This document shows positions 24,250-31,708 of a stretch of 33,288 bases of DNA, one piece after another (the stretch's first letter is position 1; every line of letters begins with the position of its first letter). Both the position numbers and the translations under genes were made by a program. Source of the DNA: Deltaproteobacteria bacterium (GTDB taxonomy: Bacteria; Desulfobacterota; Desulfomonilia; UBA1062); contig JALNWY010000013.1 in assembly GCA_023230665.1 (NCBI GenBank), positions 1-33,288 on the forward strand, in the 5' to 3' direction. The notes below the pieces were generated by a model, which did not search any database, had not been told where the DNA came from, and saw nothing but the letters and a program-made list of their open reading frames with translations.

Positions 24250-25059
24250 CTATATGTCCTCCGTGTTGATCCAGTCGGTCATGGTATCGAGGAACTGCAA
24301 AGACATGGTCTCGCTGGGAATCTTGCTCGAAAGGGTCTCGATGAGCGCAGCCTTCTGCTCAAGATCGTCCGCCAGGAGATCAAGGCTCATTTCTTGGGCT
24401 GTTTCCCTGATGACGAAGGGTGCCACTGGGCCGATCGCTTTGGTGAGGTCGTCTTTCAATGCTTTTATGAAAGGGGTTTCAGGGAGATCGACCATGTCAG
24501 GGGGGGATTCCGTCTCGGAGGGGTAGGCTTCACGGAGCAGGCCCGACTTGACGAGGGTATAGAACACCTTCATGGTGTCGGACACGCCCAGGCCGGTGTT
24601 CTGGGCGATATCGGCAATGGTTTTCTTTCCGTCGACCTGAGAGAGGATCTTCCATTGAATGGACTTGAGCACGATCTCCTTTTCTTTTATCTCGGGGTCG
24701 AGCGTATATACGATCGTGCTCGTAGGTATGAGCGAGATCACACGGTCCATCTGTCTGATGCGGTTTGTTGCCTCGGAAAGGATCTCGTCGACCGAAAGCT
24801 CCACCGTGACCGCATCCGGCATTTCATCCACGCTGAACCGGTATTCTCCCGAGGTCCATACCGCGAGCTCGTAAATGGCCTTTACCCCTTGCAGGGCGCC
24901 GCACTGGGCATGGATGACCACTCCGTCGCGGAAAAAGATATTACCCGACTGGGAGCCGTTGCTCAGAAAAAGCTTTCCTGAACGCTTTCCCAGCGAGAGG
25001 ATCTTGACGATCTCCGGACACCGCGTAGTGTCCAAGCCGCCGCTGATATCCTGGTTCAT
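24250..25059 (-). CDS. DUF4388 (PATAN) domain protein with winged-helix-like middle
   Basis: A 269-residue soluble protein. Residues about 8-105 match DUF4388 (CPEIVKILSLGKRSGKLFLSNG, NIFFRDGVVIHAQCGALQGVKAIYEL, WTSGEYRF). Residues about 130-185 look like a winged helix (KSIQWKILSQVDGKKTIADIAQNTGLGVSDTMKVFYTLVKSGLL). The C-terminal part (about 205-269) is helical and contains KAIGPVAPFVIRETAQEM, seen in other DUF4388-linked proteins. It starts directly after the stop of the roadblock gene and is followed after 4 bases by the sensor. The winged-helix part may bind protein rather than DNA. The DUF4388 call is confident; molecular function is unknown. Confidence 0.8.
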   Translation of the reverse strand: MNQDISGGLDTTRCPEIVKILSLGKRSGKLFLSNGSQSGNIFFRDGVVIHAQCGALQGVKAIYELAVWTSGEYRFSVDEMPDAVTVELSVDEILSEATNRIRQMDRVISLIPTSTIVYTLDPEIKEKEIVLKSIQWKILSQVDGKKTIADIAQNTGLGVSDTMKVFYTLVKSGLLREAYPSETESPPDMVDLPETPFIKALKDDLTKAIGPVAPFVIRETAQEMSLDLLADDLEQKAALIETLSSKIPSETMSLQFLDTMTDWINTEDI

Positions 25060-25386
25060 CTAAAACTTCTCCTTCACGAGGTTTGCAATGGCCAGCTTCC
25101 CGGTCATCCTCACCAGGGCGAGGTTCACGCGGGTGCTCGACAGCACTATGAGCATGGTCATGCCGCTCGTAAAAACGGTCAACACCAGGTCTTCAAAGAA
25201 TACCTCCATGGTGTTGCCGGGCCTCTTCCGGGCCTGCATCAGGTCGTCATAGAGCAGCTTGATCTGCTTTTTTGCCCCGGCAAACCGGTGCTTTGACGGG
25301 AGCTTGATCTGCATGGTTCTCTCCCGTGCGAGCACATATCCCTGAACACCTGATATTTTCAGAATATCTTTTATCGTGCCCTTCAT
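25060..25386 (-). CDS. stand-alone roadblock/LC7-like domain protein
   Basis: A 108-residue protein with the roadblock/LC7 pattern: an opening helix and strand (KGTIKDILKISGVQGYVLARERTM), a central helix (AKKQIKLLYDDLMQAR), then a strand pair and final helix (LTVFTSGMTMLIVLSSTRVNLALVRMTGKLAIANLV). It resembles the C-terminal part of the response regulator in the same operon. Bacterial members, such as MglB, often regulate Ras-like GTPases of the MglA type; none is in the window. The ATG at 25386 was preferred over one at 25452 because a TATAAA-like box lies just upstream of the latter. Neither start has a good ribosome site. Its stop abuts the next start (TAGATG). Confidence 0.7.
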   Translation of the reverse strand: MKGTIKDILKISGVQGYVLARERTMQIKLPSKHRFAGAKKQIKLLYDDLMQARKRPGNTMEVFFEDLVLTVFTSGMTMLIVLSSTRVNLALVRMTGKLAIANLVKEKF

Positions 25387-25512
25387 ATTTATTGCTCTAT
25401 CGGCTTGTCCTGCGGGTTTCTTTACCCTTGACGGCACTGGGGGCGCTTTCATATTTTATAAGATTAAGACCGATAAAGAAACCATTGAAGAACCAACAAA
25501 AGGAGCACAGGG

Positions 25513-25785
25513 ATGCGCTACTTTCGCATACTATTCAACACACTCATCAGCATGCTGGTCAGCAGATTCGCGTTTTTCGAGAAGAAAAGCCTTCGCTCGA
25601 TCGATCTCTCGGATCTGATCAAACGGGATTTCCAGCAGTTCACTGATCGGGATGCCATGGCAGGTGATTTCAGGAGCTTTTCCAACACCGATGACTATAA
25701 CAGGGATTTTCTGTCCATGTTCCAGAACTTTAAAAAAGACTTTTATCTGGATTATTCTCAGAAAGACGGCCATTTCCGGGTTTAG
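25513..25785 (+). CDS. short protein of unknown function
   Basis: A 90-residue protein, preceded by a good ribosome site (AAAGGAG). The first 22 residues (MRYFRILFNTLISMLVSRFAFF) could be a short amphipathic or membrane-associated helix. The rest is polar, rich in Asp, Phe and Lys, with a repeated NF/DF pattern (RDFQQF, GDFRSF, RDFLSMF, KDFYLDY). I recognise no family. It is transcribed away from the roadblock operon, sharing a 126-base divergent spacer, so it may be co-regulated. The initiation signal and regular composition support expression. Confidence 0.55.
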   Translation: MRYFRILFNTLISMLVSRFAFFEKKSLRSIDLSDLIKRDFQQFTDRDAMAGDFRSFSNTDDYNRDFLSMFQNFKKDFYLDYSQKDGHFRV

Positions 25786-26064
25786 CCGTGTATCTGTCTT
25801 TTGCTGTTTCCCCTGCTTGCGAAAACCTGAGGCCCTCACCCTGAACGGCAGGGCATCACTCCAACTTGTGGACAGACAGGCCCTGTGTTGTCTGCATGCT
25901 TTCCCGGCAGATGATTCATTGGCGAGCGATCCGGGCGCCCAGGACTGCATCGACCTGCGGGACAACTAAGGTGCAATGATTGGCTTGTGTTCGGGGGCGA
26001 ACTCGCCTATATGATCAGGTGATTTGAGAGAATCGACCGGCATAAGGAGAGATGAGGGCGAGCC
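25786..26064. other. spacer before gmhA, nothing recognised
   Basis: This 279-base stretch holds no reading frame with a ribosome site or familiar protein pattern, and no strong hairpin with a T-run was seen. It may carry the promoter and leader of gmhA. Confidence 0.4.
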
Positions 26065-26631
26065 ATGGACCGCATAGAAGAAATCATTGAAGAGAGCATA
26101 CAGCTTTACAACCGTCTGCCGGGACTGGTTCCGGAAATAGCAAGGGCTGCACGGATGATGATCGACGCGCTCGTCAGGGACAAGAAAATCATGTTCGCCG
26201 GCAACGGCGGCTCGGCAGCCGATGCCCAGCACCTGGCCGCAGAGCTCGTGAACCGTTTCCGGAAAAACCGGCAGCCCATTGCAGGTCTCGCACTGACCAC
26301 CGACACCTCGGTCATCACCTCGGTGGGCAACGACTTCTCATTCGACGAGATCTTTTCCAAGCAGGTCAGGGCCCTGGGCAGGGAAGGAGACGTGCTGGTG
26401 GGCATATCCACCAGCGGCAATTCGGGGAACATCATCAGGGCACTGGACGAGGCGAGATCCATGGGGATATCGACGATAGCGCTCGCCGGCGGGGGAGGGA
26501 CAATCCGCGACCATGCAGACTGCACCCTTGCCGTACCCTCTCAGAGCACGCCGAGGATCCAGGAGGCGCACATCCTCATCGGCCATATTCTTTGCGAAAT
26601 GATTGAAGATGCATTGATTCGGATCGTTTGA
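26065..26631 (+). CDS. gmhA: phosphoheptose isomerase GmhA
   Basis: A 188-residue SIS-domain enzyme that turns sedoheptulose 7-phosphate into D-glycero-D-manno-heptose 7-phosphate for the LPS inner core. The phosphate-binding motif is AGNGGSAADAQHLAAE (45-60), and the GISTSGNSGNI loop follows. Metal ligands expected from E. coli GmhA are in place: H56, E60, Q166 and H174, with the same 8-residue spacing of the last two. Length matches the family. The gene stands alone, and its stop codon overlaps the -35 box of the ssrA promoter. No hldE or other heptose genes are in view. Confidence 0.95.
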   Translation: MDRIEEIIEESIQLYNRLPGLVPEIARAARMMIDALVRDKKIMFAGNGGSAADAQHLAAELVNRFRKNRQPIAGLALTTDTSVITSVGNDFSFDEIFSKQVRALGREGDVLVGISTSGNSGNIIRALDEARSMGISTIALAGGGGTIRDHADCTLAVPSQSTPRIQEAHILIGHILCEMIEDALIRIV

Positions 26632-26656
26632 CTTCCTCGTGCATCGATACTATAGT
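26628..26656 (+). promoter_or_regulatory. promoter of ssrA
   Basis: TTGACT at 26628-26633 and TATAGT at 26651-26656 are separated by exactly 17 bases. Transcription would start near 26664, giving a 5' leader of about 40 bases to be removed by RNase P before the mature tmRNA end. The -35 box overlaps the gmhA stop codon. Confidence 0.7.
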
Positions 26657-26794
26657 TATAGGCACCATAACCGCAAACACACCTGAACGATACGAACACG
26701 CCACGGGGGCGTAATGGGTTCGACGGGGGTAGTTGAGGTACAAGGAGCATGCCGAGGTCTGCTCCCTCGTAAAACAGGCAGAAAACCAATAAGT

Positions 26795-26827
26795 GCCGAC
26801 GATTATTCTTACGCACTGGCTGCTTAA
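26795..26827 (+). other. tmRNA proteolysis-tag reading frame
   Basis: The frame from the resume codon GCC to TAA encodes ADDYSYALAA, ending in the ALAA degron used by ClpXP and related proteases. The resume position is inferred from the tag pattern of other proteobacteria. Confidence 0.88.
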
Positions 26828-27029
26828 AGCAGCCACGTCCTGCTGAGGCCCGCTCATCGGCATCAGTCACGGACGTCAAACAAAGATGAGCACACCCGGC
26901 AGCTTTCGCCTCTTGGGCTGACGGGTTACACAAAGGGGCCGGGACATGGAAAGCCTGTCTGCGGGCCGACCATGTCTGGGACTCAAATACACAGACTACG
27001 CATGTAGCCGCCTTGTGCTGAAGGCCTTC

Positions 27030-27061
27030 GGACGGGGGTTCGATTCCCCCCGCCTCCACCA
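27030..27061 (+). other. probable attachment site (attL) in the ssrA 3' end
   Basis: The T-arm and acceptor end of ssrA are followed 83 bases later by the stop end of a leftward tyrosine integrase. The tmRNA 3' end is a common att target. The exact core cannot be set because the second copy would lie beyond the right edge of the window. Confidence 0.55.
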
Positions 27062-27144
27062 TTAACACCTTGATATTATTGAGATTATTTTAATTTATTA
27101 TCCCTAAAAAGGTGAGCAAAACCTGAGCAGGCAACATTGGCTAT

Positions 27145-28347
27145 TCAGATTTTCCTTTGTTTCACATTCATCTTGATGACCTTAGCCTTTTTGGTTTTTC
27201 GAACCTCTGTCACGACCTCAAAGGTGTCATTGTTCTCGACTTGACAATAACGCTCGAATGCCCTGTTCGTCAGACCCGATGCCTTCAATGCTTTTTCCGT
27301 TCCCAGGAGCTTCGCTGTTTCGGTTGCCGTGGTATGCTTTGTGCCGGGATAGAGTGGAACACCATGCAGACCTATCTCGTCTGCGGCTTTTACCCACCAC
27401 TTGTATAAGTATTTCTCTCCAAAAATGCTGTTCGGTTTTGCCCCGCCTACGCCCTTTATGTGACGGAAAAAGGGTATTTCAGGCAGGGCAGGGTATTCCC
27501 GCTGCAATGATCTCCATTCTTTTATATGATCTTCAAGTAATCGTACTGTCTTAAACTTGTTTTTCAGCTTGGTTGGATCATGGATGATAAGAAGGCCGCT
27601 CGGATCAAGACTGCTCTCTTTAATCCTGCGTAAATCGTCCGGCCTCAGTGCTGTGTAGGTAGCCAGGATGTCAATACCAAGCCATATTTTCGGGTTAATA
27701 TGGTGGGAAATCTCCTTTACTTTACTGATCACCTTTTCTTGAGTCTCCCAGTCGGTGATCTTGCGATACCCGAGAGCATACTCGATCTTGGGGAACTGAG
27801 GAAACTCTGCCAAGGTTATCACACTCCCGCGACTCAAGCACCATTTCCAGAAATCGTGAAGCTGGCTACAGTGGTTCGCCCTGGTTTTATCCGAAATGGG
27901 CTTGCCGTTTTCCTGTTTCAACTGGAACAGATAATCGTCAATCATGCCCCCTGATATGTCCTTGAGGTTCGTGGTGCCAAAATAGTCTCTCGCCGTGTTG
28001 ATGAAGTGGCAAATTTTCCCGTAGCTCTTTAGATTTTTCTTACGCTCAAGGTATTTCGGGGCCAGGGCCGCAAAGCTGTTTGGGCGAATGCTCTTGTAGT
28101 CATCGGGATTAAATTTCCTTTTTCTCTGATTCGTCGTGCCTTTCTCATAACGCAAGTAGTTCAATGCCTGACAAGCAGACTCATATGAGTTGTGCCGCTG
28201 GTAGATATCGCCAGGAAACCGAACAATAAATTTGGTTGCAGCTTGATCAGGATGCTTGGGACAGAAACATCCCTTGCGCCTTTCATCGTGAATTAACGGG
28301 CCATCACAGGTCTTGCATTTCTGGCGAGATATGATTGATCCATCCAT
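27145..28347 (-). CDS. int: tyrosine-type site-specific integrase
   Basis: A 400-residue tyrosine recombinase. The N-terminus has a zinc-ribbon-like cysteine cluster (C11, C14, C27, C29, H32), then a SAM-like core-binding domain (about 90-185). Catalytic box I is TYTALRPDDL with R235, and the nucleophile is Y367 in FERYCQ. Box II reads LYPGTKHTTATE, so the usual second arginine is replaced by lysine (K337) before H338. The gene faces ssrA, placing it at the island edge as in many tmRNA-targeting elements. The ATG at 28347 has a GGGGG stretch 8 bases upstream; an ATG at 28416 would add 23 residues with a weaker site. No excisionase was recognised. Confidence 0.9.
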   Translation of the reverse strand: MDGSIISRQKCKTCDGPLIHDERRKGCFCPKHPDQAATKFIVRFPGDIYQRHNSYESACQALNYLRYEKGTTNQRKRKFNPDDYKSIRPNSFAALAPKYLERKKNLKSYGKICHFINTARDYFGTTNLKDISGGMIDDYLFQLKQENGKPISDKTRANHCSQLHDFWKWCLSRGSVITLAEFPQFPKIEYALGYRKITDWETQEKVISKVKEISHHINPKIWLGIDILATYTALRPDDLRRIKESSLDPSGLLIIHDPTKLKNKFKTVRLLEDHIKEWRSLQREYPALPEIPFFRHIKGVGGAKPNSIFGEKYLYKWWVKAADEIGLHGVPLYPGTKHTTATETAKLLGTEKALKASGLTNRAFERYCQVENNDTFEVVTEVRKTKKAKVIKMNVKQRKI

Positions 28348-28536
28348 ACAGACGCCCCCATTTTCATTATATGAAAGCGATATACGGGGAATTGCCTGGG
28401 GGGTCAAGCGACTCATGATTTTACAGCCCTTTTATGCCAGAATCATTGAATGCTTCCTTGTTTCCCGAGGCTCGATCGTTATTTGCACAAGAGTTCTCCT
28501 TTACAAAAGTACAGCGCGAGTTTGCACACTGAAAAA

Positions 28537-28565
28537 TGTTGTTCTATCGGTTAGATAGAACAACA
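28537..28565. repeat. 12-base perfect inverted repeat upstream of int
   Basis: TGTTGTTCTATC at 28537-28548 is the exact reverse complement of GATAGAACAACA at 28554-28565, with a 5-base loop. GTTCTAT recurs about 30 bases further on. It lies about 190 bases before the int start and is not followed by a T-run, so an operator or recombinase arm site is more likely than a terminator. Confidence 0.6.
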
Positions 28566-28692
28566 AAATAGGTGCGTTCTATAACACGGATTTGCCTGGG
28601 CAAAATTTGTCCAGAGCGGAAGCAATCAATTTGTTTTGAGGAATTCTCAAGGAATCAAGGAGAACTACTTTGACCGTTCGATGACGGCTCAA

Positions 28693-28711
28693 TGACTGAT
28701 AAAATCAGTCA
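28693..28711. repeat. 8-base inverted repeat with 3-base spacer
   Basis: TGACTGAT (28693-28700) and ATCAGTCA (28704-28711) are exact complements around AAA. The 19-base symmetric site has the size of an operator for a small dimeric repressor. Nothing ties it to a gene directly. Confidence 0.45.
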
Positions 28712-28841
28712 AGGATATATTATGTATGAAGTATAAGCATATTTTAGTAAAAAAGTCAAGAAGTTTCAGAGCAATAGCTAATATTATCAATTTGCAATCT
28801 CAACATAAGGTTCTGAAGTTCAGAAACCAGATATTTATAAC

Positions 28842-29009
28842 ATGTTAAAACTATTACTGTTTAGATGTCGTGCCAGTATGTTTACTCCGTGCGGAAAGCA
28901 AGATGGTTTATATTTTAAACGCAGATCTGAAACTTTATTCGTCATTATCGTGACGTTCACATTTATCTGTTTGCTCATGATACTTTCCCCATACCCGGAT
29001 ATTTCATAA
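28842..29009 (+). CDS. possible small membrane peptide
   Basis: A 55-codon frame starting MLKLLLFRCRAS, with an internal ATG at 28878. Its C-terminal half holds one hydrophobic stretch (TLFVIIVTFTFICLLMIL) flanked by basic residues (FKRRSE) on one side, as in single-pass membrane peptides. No clear ribosome site precedes either ATG and the composition is that of AT-rich spacer, so it may be chance. No family is recognised. Confidence 0.2.
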   Translation: MLKLLLFRCRASMFTPCGKQDGLYFKRRSETLFVIIVTFTFICLLMILSPYPDIS

Positions 29010-29158
29010 AAACATGGAAATCAAGGCACATCTATAGAGTATTCAATCTTGTGATTTAGCTTTTTATATAGTATTTTTCAGTTCATGCATGTAAGATTGG
29101 CAAGGCATTAAAATCATTGTTATGCCGCTTGGCGACCATGCTTGAAGGAGGCGTTTGA

Positions 29159-31699
29159 GTGCCCGAGAAGGAAGCCGCAGCCCGAATCAAGATCAACAAG
29201 CTGCTAGAAAAAGCAGGCTGGCGATTCTTCCCTGAGGGCGACGCCCCTGCAAATATTCGACTCGAGTCGACCGTTGCCATCAGGCCTGCTGACATCGACT
29301 CGCTGGGTGAGAACTTCGAGAAGGCCACACGAGGATTCGTCGATTTCCTGCTCCTCGACGCCCGCGGATTCCCTCTGATCGTCCTGGAGGCCAAGGCCGA
29401 GGACAAGAATCCCCTTGTCGGCAAAGAGCAGGCCCGCAGGTACGCCCGCTCGCAGAACTGCCGCTTCGTCATCCTCTCAAACGGAAACCTGAACTACTTC
29501 TGGGATCTGGAGCGCGGCAACCCTTATGTCATCACCACGTTTCCGACCCCGGACTCGGTCACCGGCTACAAGCTGGTCATCCCGAACCCCCAGCGTATCG
29601 TCGAAGAGCACGTCGGGGCGGACTACATCGTTTTGACCCAGTGCCCAAACTACCAGTCCGAGGCGGGCTGGAAGAATGAGGCCGAGCGCCCGGCATACAT
29701 CCAGGCCAACAAGCTTCGGTTCCTGCGCCCCTACCAGCTCAAGGCCATCCATCAGCTGCAAGGCGCAGTACGGGAGGGTAAAGACCGTTTTCTTTTCGAG
29801 ATGGCCACAGGCACCGGCAAGACGCTGACGGCCGCCGCCGTGGTGAAACTCTTCCTTCATTCCGGCAACGCCCGGCGGGTGCTCTTCCTGGTGGACCGGC
29901 TGGAACTGGAGGATCAGGCCAGGAAGGCGTTCGCCGGCTTGCTCTCCGCCGATTTCCAGACAGTCGTCTACAAGGAGAATCGCGATGACTGGAGACGCGC
30001 CGAAATCGTCGTCACCACGGTGCAGTCGCTGCTCGTGGGCAACAAGTACCAGCGTCTTTTCTCGCCGACCGACTTCGATCTGGTGATCTCGGACGAAGCC
30101 CACCGTTCCATCGGCGGCAATGCCCGTGCGGTGTTCGACTACTTCATCGGCTACAAGCTTGGCCTGACCGCCACGCCGCGGGATTACCTGCGCCGCTTCG
30201 ATAAGGACAACCCGGGCACCCGCGACCCGCGCGAGGCCGAGCGCCGCCTCCTGCTCGACACGTACCGCACCTTCGGTTGCGAAAGCGGCCAGCCGACCTT
30301 CCGCTATTCACTGCTCGACGGCGTCAGGGACGGCTACCTGGTCAACCCGACCGTGGTGGACGCCCGAACCGAGATCACCACGGAGCTGCTCTCCAAAGAG
30401 GGCTTTATTGTATCCTTTACCGACGATACCGGCGAGGACCAGCAGGAGGCCTTCAAGCAGCGCGAGTTCGAGAAGCGCTTCTTCTCCAAGGCCACAAACC
30501 AGCTCTTCTGCAAGACCTTCCTTGAGAATGCCTTGCGCGATCCGGTCAGCGGAGAGATCGGCAAGGCAATCGTATTCGCGGTGAGCCAAAACCACGCAGC
30601 CAAGTTGGCGCAGATATTCAACCAGATGGCCGACCGCAAGTTCCCCGGCAAGTACCAATCGGACTTCGCGGTGCAAGTCACATCCTCGGTTCAAGACGCC
30701 CAGCAGTTCACCATCAACTTCGCCAACAACAACCTGCTCGGCTCGGGCAACTTTATACCGGCCTACAAGACCAGCAAGGCGCGCGTCTGCGTCACCGTGG
30801 GCATGATGACCACGGGATACGACTGCACCGACATCCTCAATCTCGGTCTTTTCCGCCCCATCTTCTCGCCTACGGACTTCATCCAGATTAAGGGTCGCGG
30901 CACGCGCAGGCACGACTTCCTGGAGCAGCTCTTCGACGATACGTTCCTAGCCGGCGTCACCCAATCCCGGAAGACCGGCTTCAAGCTCTTTGACTTTTTC
31001 GCCAACTGCGAGTACTTCGAGACCGAGTTCAACTATGACGAGGTGCTCAAGTTGCCGCGCCTGGTCGTCAGACCCCGCGACGACGGCGATGGAGCCGGGC
31101 CTGTCATATACGGGGGCACCTACGAACACCTTGGCGCCGACATCCTCGCCTCGGTTCGTGAGGAGGCGATCGGCTACGATGGCATGAAGATCGACCGCAT
31201 GTTCTTTGAACGCTTCGAAGACACCGTGCGCGAGGACCCGGTCATCGTCGAGGCCGTAGAGGCCGGCCAGTGGGACCGCGTGATCGACTACGTCAACCGC
31301 GAGGTCTTTGACAAGCCCGAGGAGTACTATAGCCTCGACAAGCTGCGCAAGGCCGCGGCCGTGGATCGGCGCGTCACCCTGCGCGAGATACTGGAGAAGG
31401 TCTTCGGCCTGATCCCTCGATTCAAGAGCAAAGATGAAATGCTGGAAGAGGAGTTCGCCAAGTTCGTCGCCGACCACGTGCCCGAGCCGCCTTCGGCGAT
31501 CCCGGCCATCAAGCATTACTTCAAGGCCTACGTCACCAGCAATCGGGTGCGTGACATAATCGACCAGCGCCAGTTCACCGACCTGGCTACAAACCCGGTC
31601 TTTTCGACGCGCGACTTCCGCGCCGTGCCCGAGAAGTTCCGAAAGCTGGTGCCGGAATACATCAAGGACTACATCTCCTTGAACCAGTTTGCCCCATAG
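29159..31699 (+). CDS. hsdR: type I restriction enzyme subunit HsdR
   Basis: An 846-residue restriction/translocase subunit. The N-terminal nuclease domain shows D62 and the E77-x-K79 pair in VDFLLLDARGFPLIVLEAKAED, plus a QARRYA motif (91-96). The helicase region has Walker A ATGTGKT (216-222), DEAH (312-315) and LTATP (336-340), and later motif VI in IKGRGTRRHD. The C-terminal region is helical and should bind the methylase core. This layout is the EcoEI-like family. The GTG at 29159 has a GGAGG site at good distance. The following gene starts 9 bases on. All catalytic motifs are intact, so the enzyme is probably active. Confidence 0.93.
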   Translation: MPEKEAAARIKINKLLEKAGWRFFPEGDAPANIRLESTVAIRPADIDSLGENFEKATRGFVDFLLLDARGFPLIVLEAKAEDKNPLVGKEQARRYARSQNCRFVILSNGNLNYFWDLERGNPYVITTFPTPDSVTGYKLVIPNPQRIVEEHVGADYIVLTQCPNYQSEAGWKNEAERPAYIQANKLRFLRPYQLKAIHQLQGAVREGKDRFLFEMATGTGKTLTAAAVVKLFLHSGNARRVLFLVDRLELEDQARKAFAGLLSADFQTVVYKENRDDWRRAEIVVTTVQSLLVGNKYQRLFSPTDFDLVISDEAHRSIGGNARAVFDYFIGYKLGLTATPRDYLRRFDKDNPGTRDPREAERRLLLDTYRTFGCESGQPTFRYSLLDGVRDGYLVNPTVVDARTEITTELLSKEGFIVSFTDDTGEDQQEAFKQREFEKRFFSKATNQLFCKTFLENALRDPVSGEIGKAIVFAVSQNHAAKLAQIFNQMADRKFPGKYQSDFAVQVTSSVQDAQQFTINFANNNLLGSGNFIPAYKTSKARVCVTVGMMTTGYDCTDILNLGLFRPIFSPTDFIQIKGRGTRRHDFLEQLFDDTFLAGVTQSRKTGFKLFDFFANCEYFETEFNYDEVLKLPRLVVRPRDDGDGAGPVIYGGTYEHLGADILASVREEAIGYDGMKIDRMFFERFEDTVREDPVIVEAVEAGQWDRVIDYVNREVFDKPEEYYSLDKLRKAAAVDRRVTLREILEKVFGLIPRFKSKDEMLEEEFAKFVADHVPEPPSAIPAIKHYFKAYVTSNRVRDIIDQRQFTDLATNPVFSTRDFRAVPEKFRKLVPEYIKDYISLNQFAP

Positions 31700-31708
31700 G
31701 AAGGATCT

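Larger units (their letters stand above)
26705..27061 (+). ncRNA. ssrA: transfer-messenger RNA (tmRNA)
   Basis: A one-piece tmRNA of 357 bases. The 5' end GGGGGCG pairs with the 3' CGCCTCC to form the tRNA-like acceptor stem, with an encoded CCA at the end. The 5' block GTAATGGGTTCGACGGGG and the T-arm GGGGGTTCGATTCCCCC are hallmarks of ssrA. The tag frame codes for ADDYSYALAA and ends in TAA. It rescues stalled ribosomes together with SmpB. The gene keeps its full 3' end although an integrase gene follows, so the integration left it functional. Confidence 0.97.
28417..29158. other. AT-rich spacer between integrase and hsdR
   Basis: About 740 bases of clearly AT-rich DNA without a supported protein gene of normal size. 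It holds two perfect inverted repeats (28537-28565, 28693-28711), a 55-codon reading frame with a hydrophobic segment (28842-29009), and a weak promoter candidate for hsdR (TTGTGA at 29049, TATTTT at 29072, 17-base spacer). Confidence 0.5.

Noticed and set aside
25531..25965. 144-codon minus-strand frame
   Set aside because: It overlaps the better supported gene at 25513, has no ribosome site and no known pattern.
26541..27068. 175-codon minus-strand frame over ssrA
   Set aside because: It is antisense to tmRNA. Frames of this kind are often wrongly annotated as proteins.
28313..28558. 81-codon plus-strand frame considered as an excisionase
   Set aside because: It is antisense to the integrase N-terminus, has no helix-turn-helix pattern and no ribosome site.
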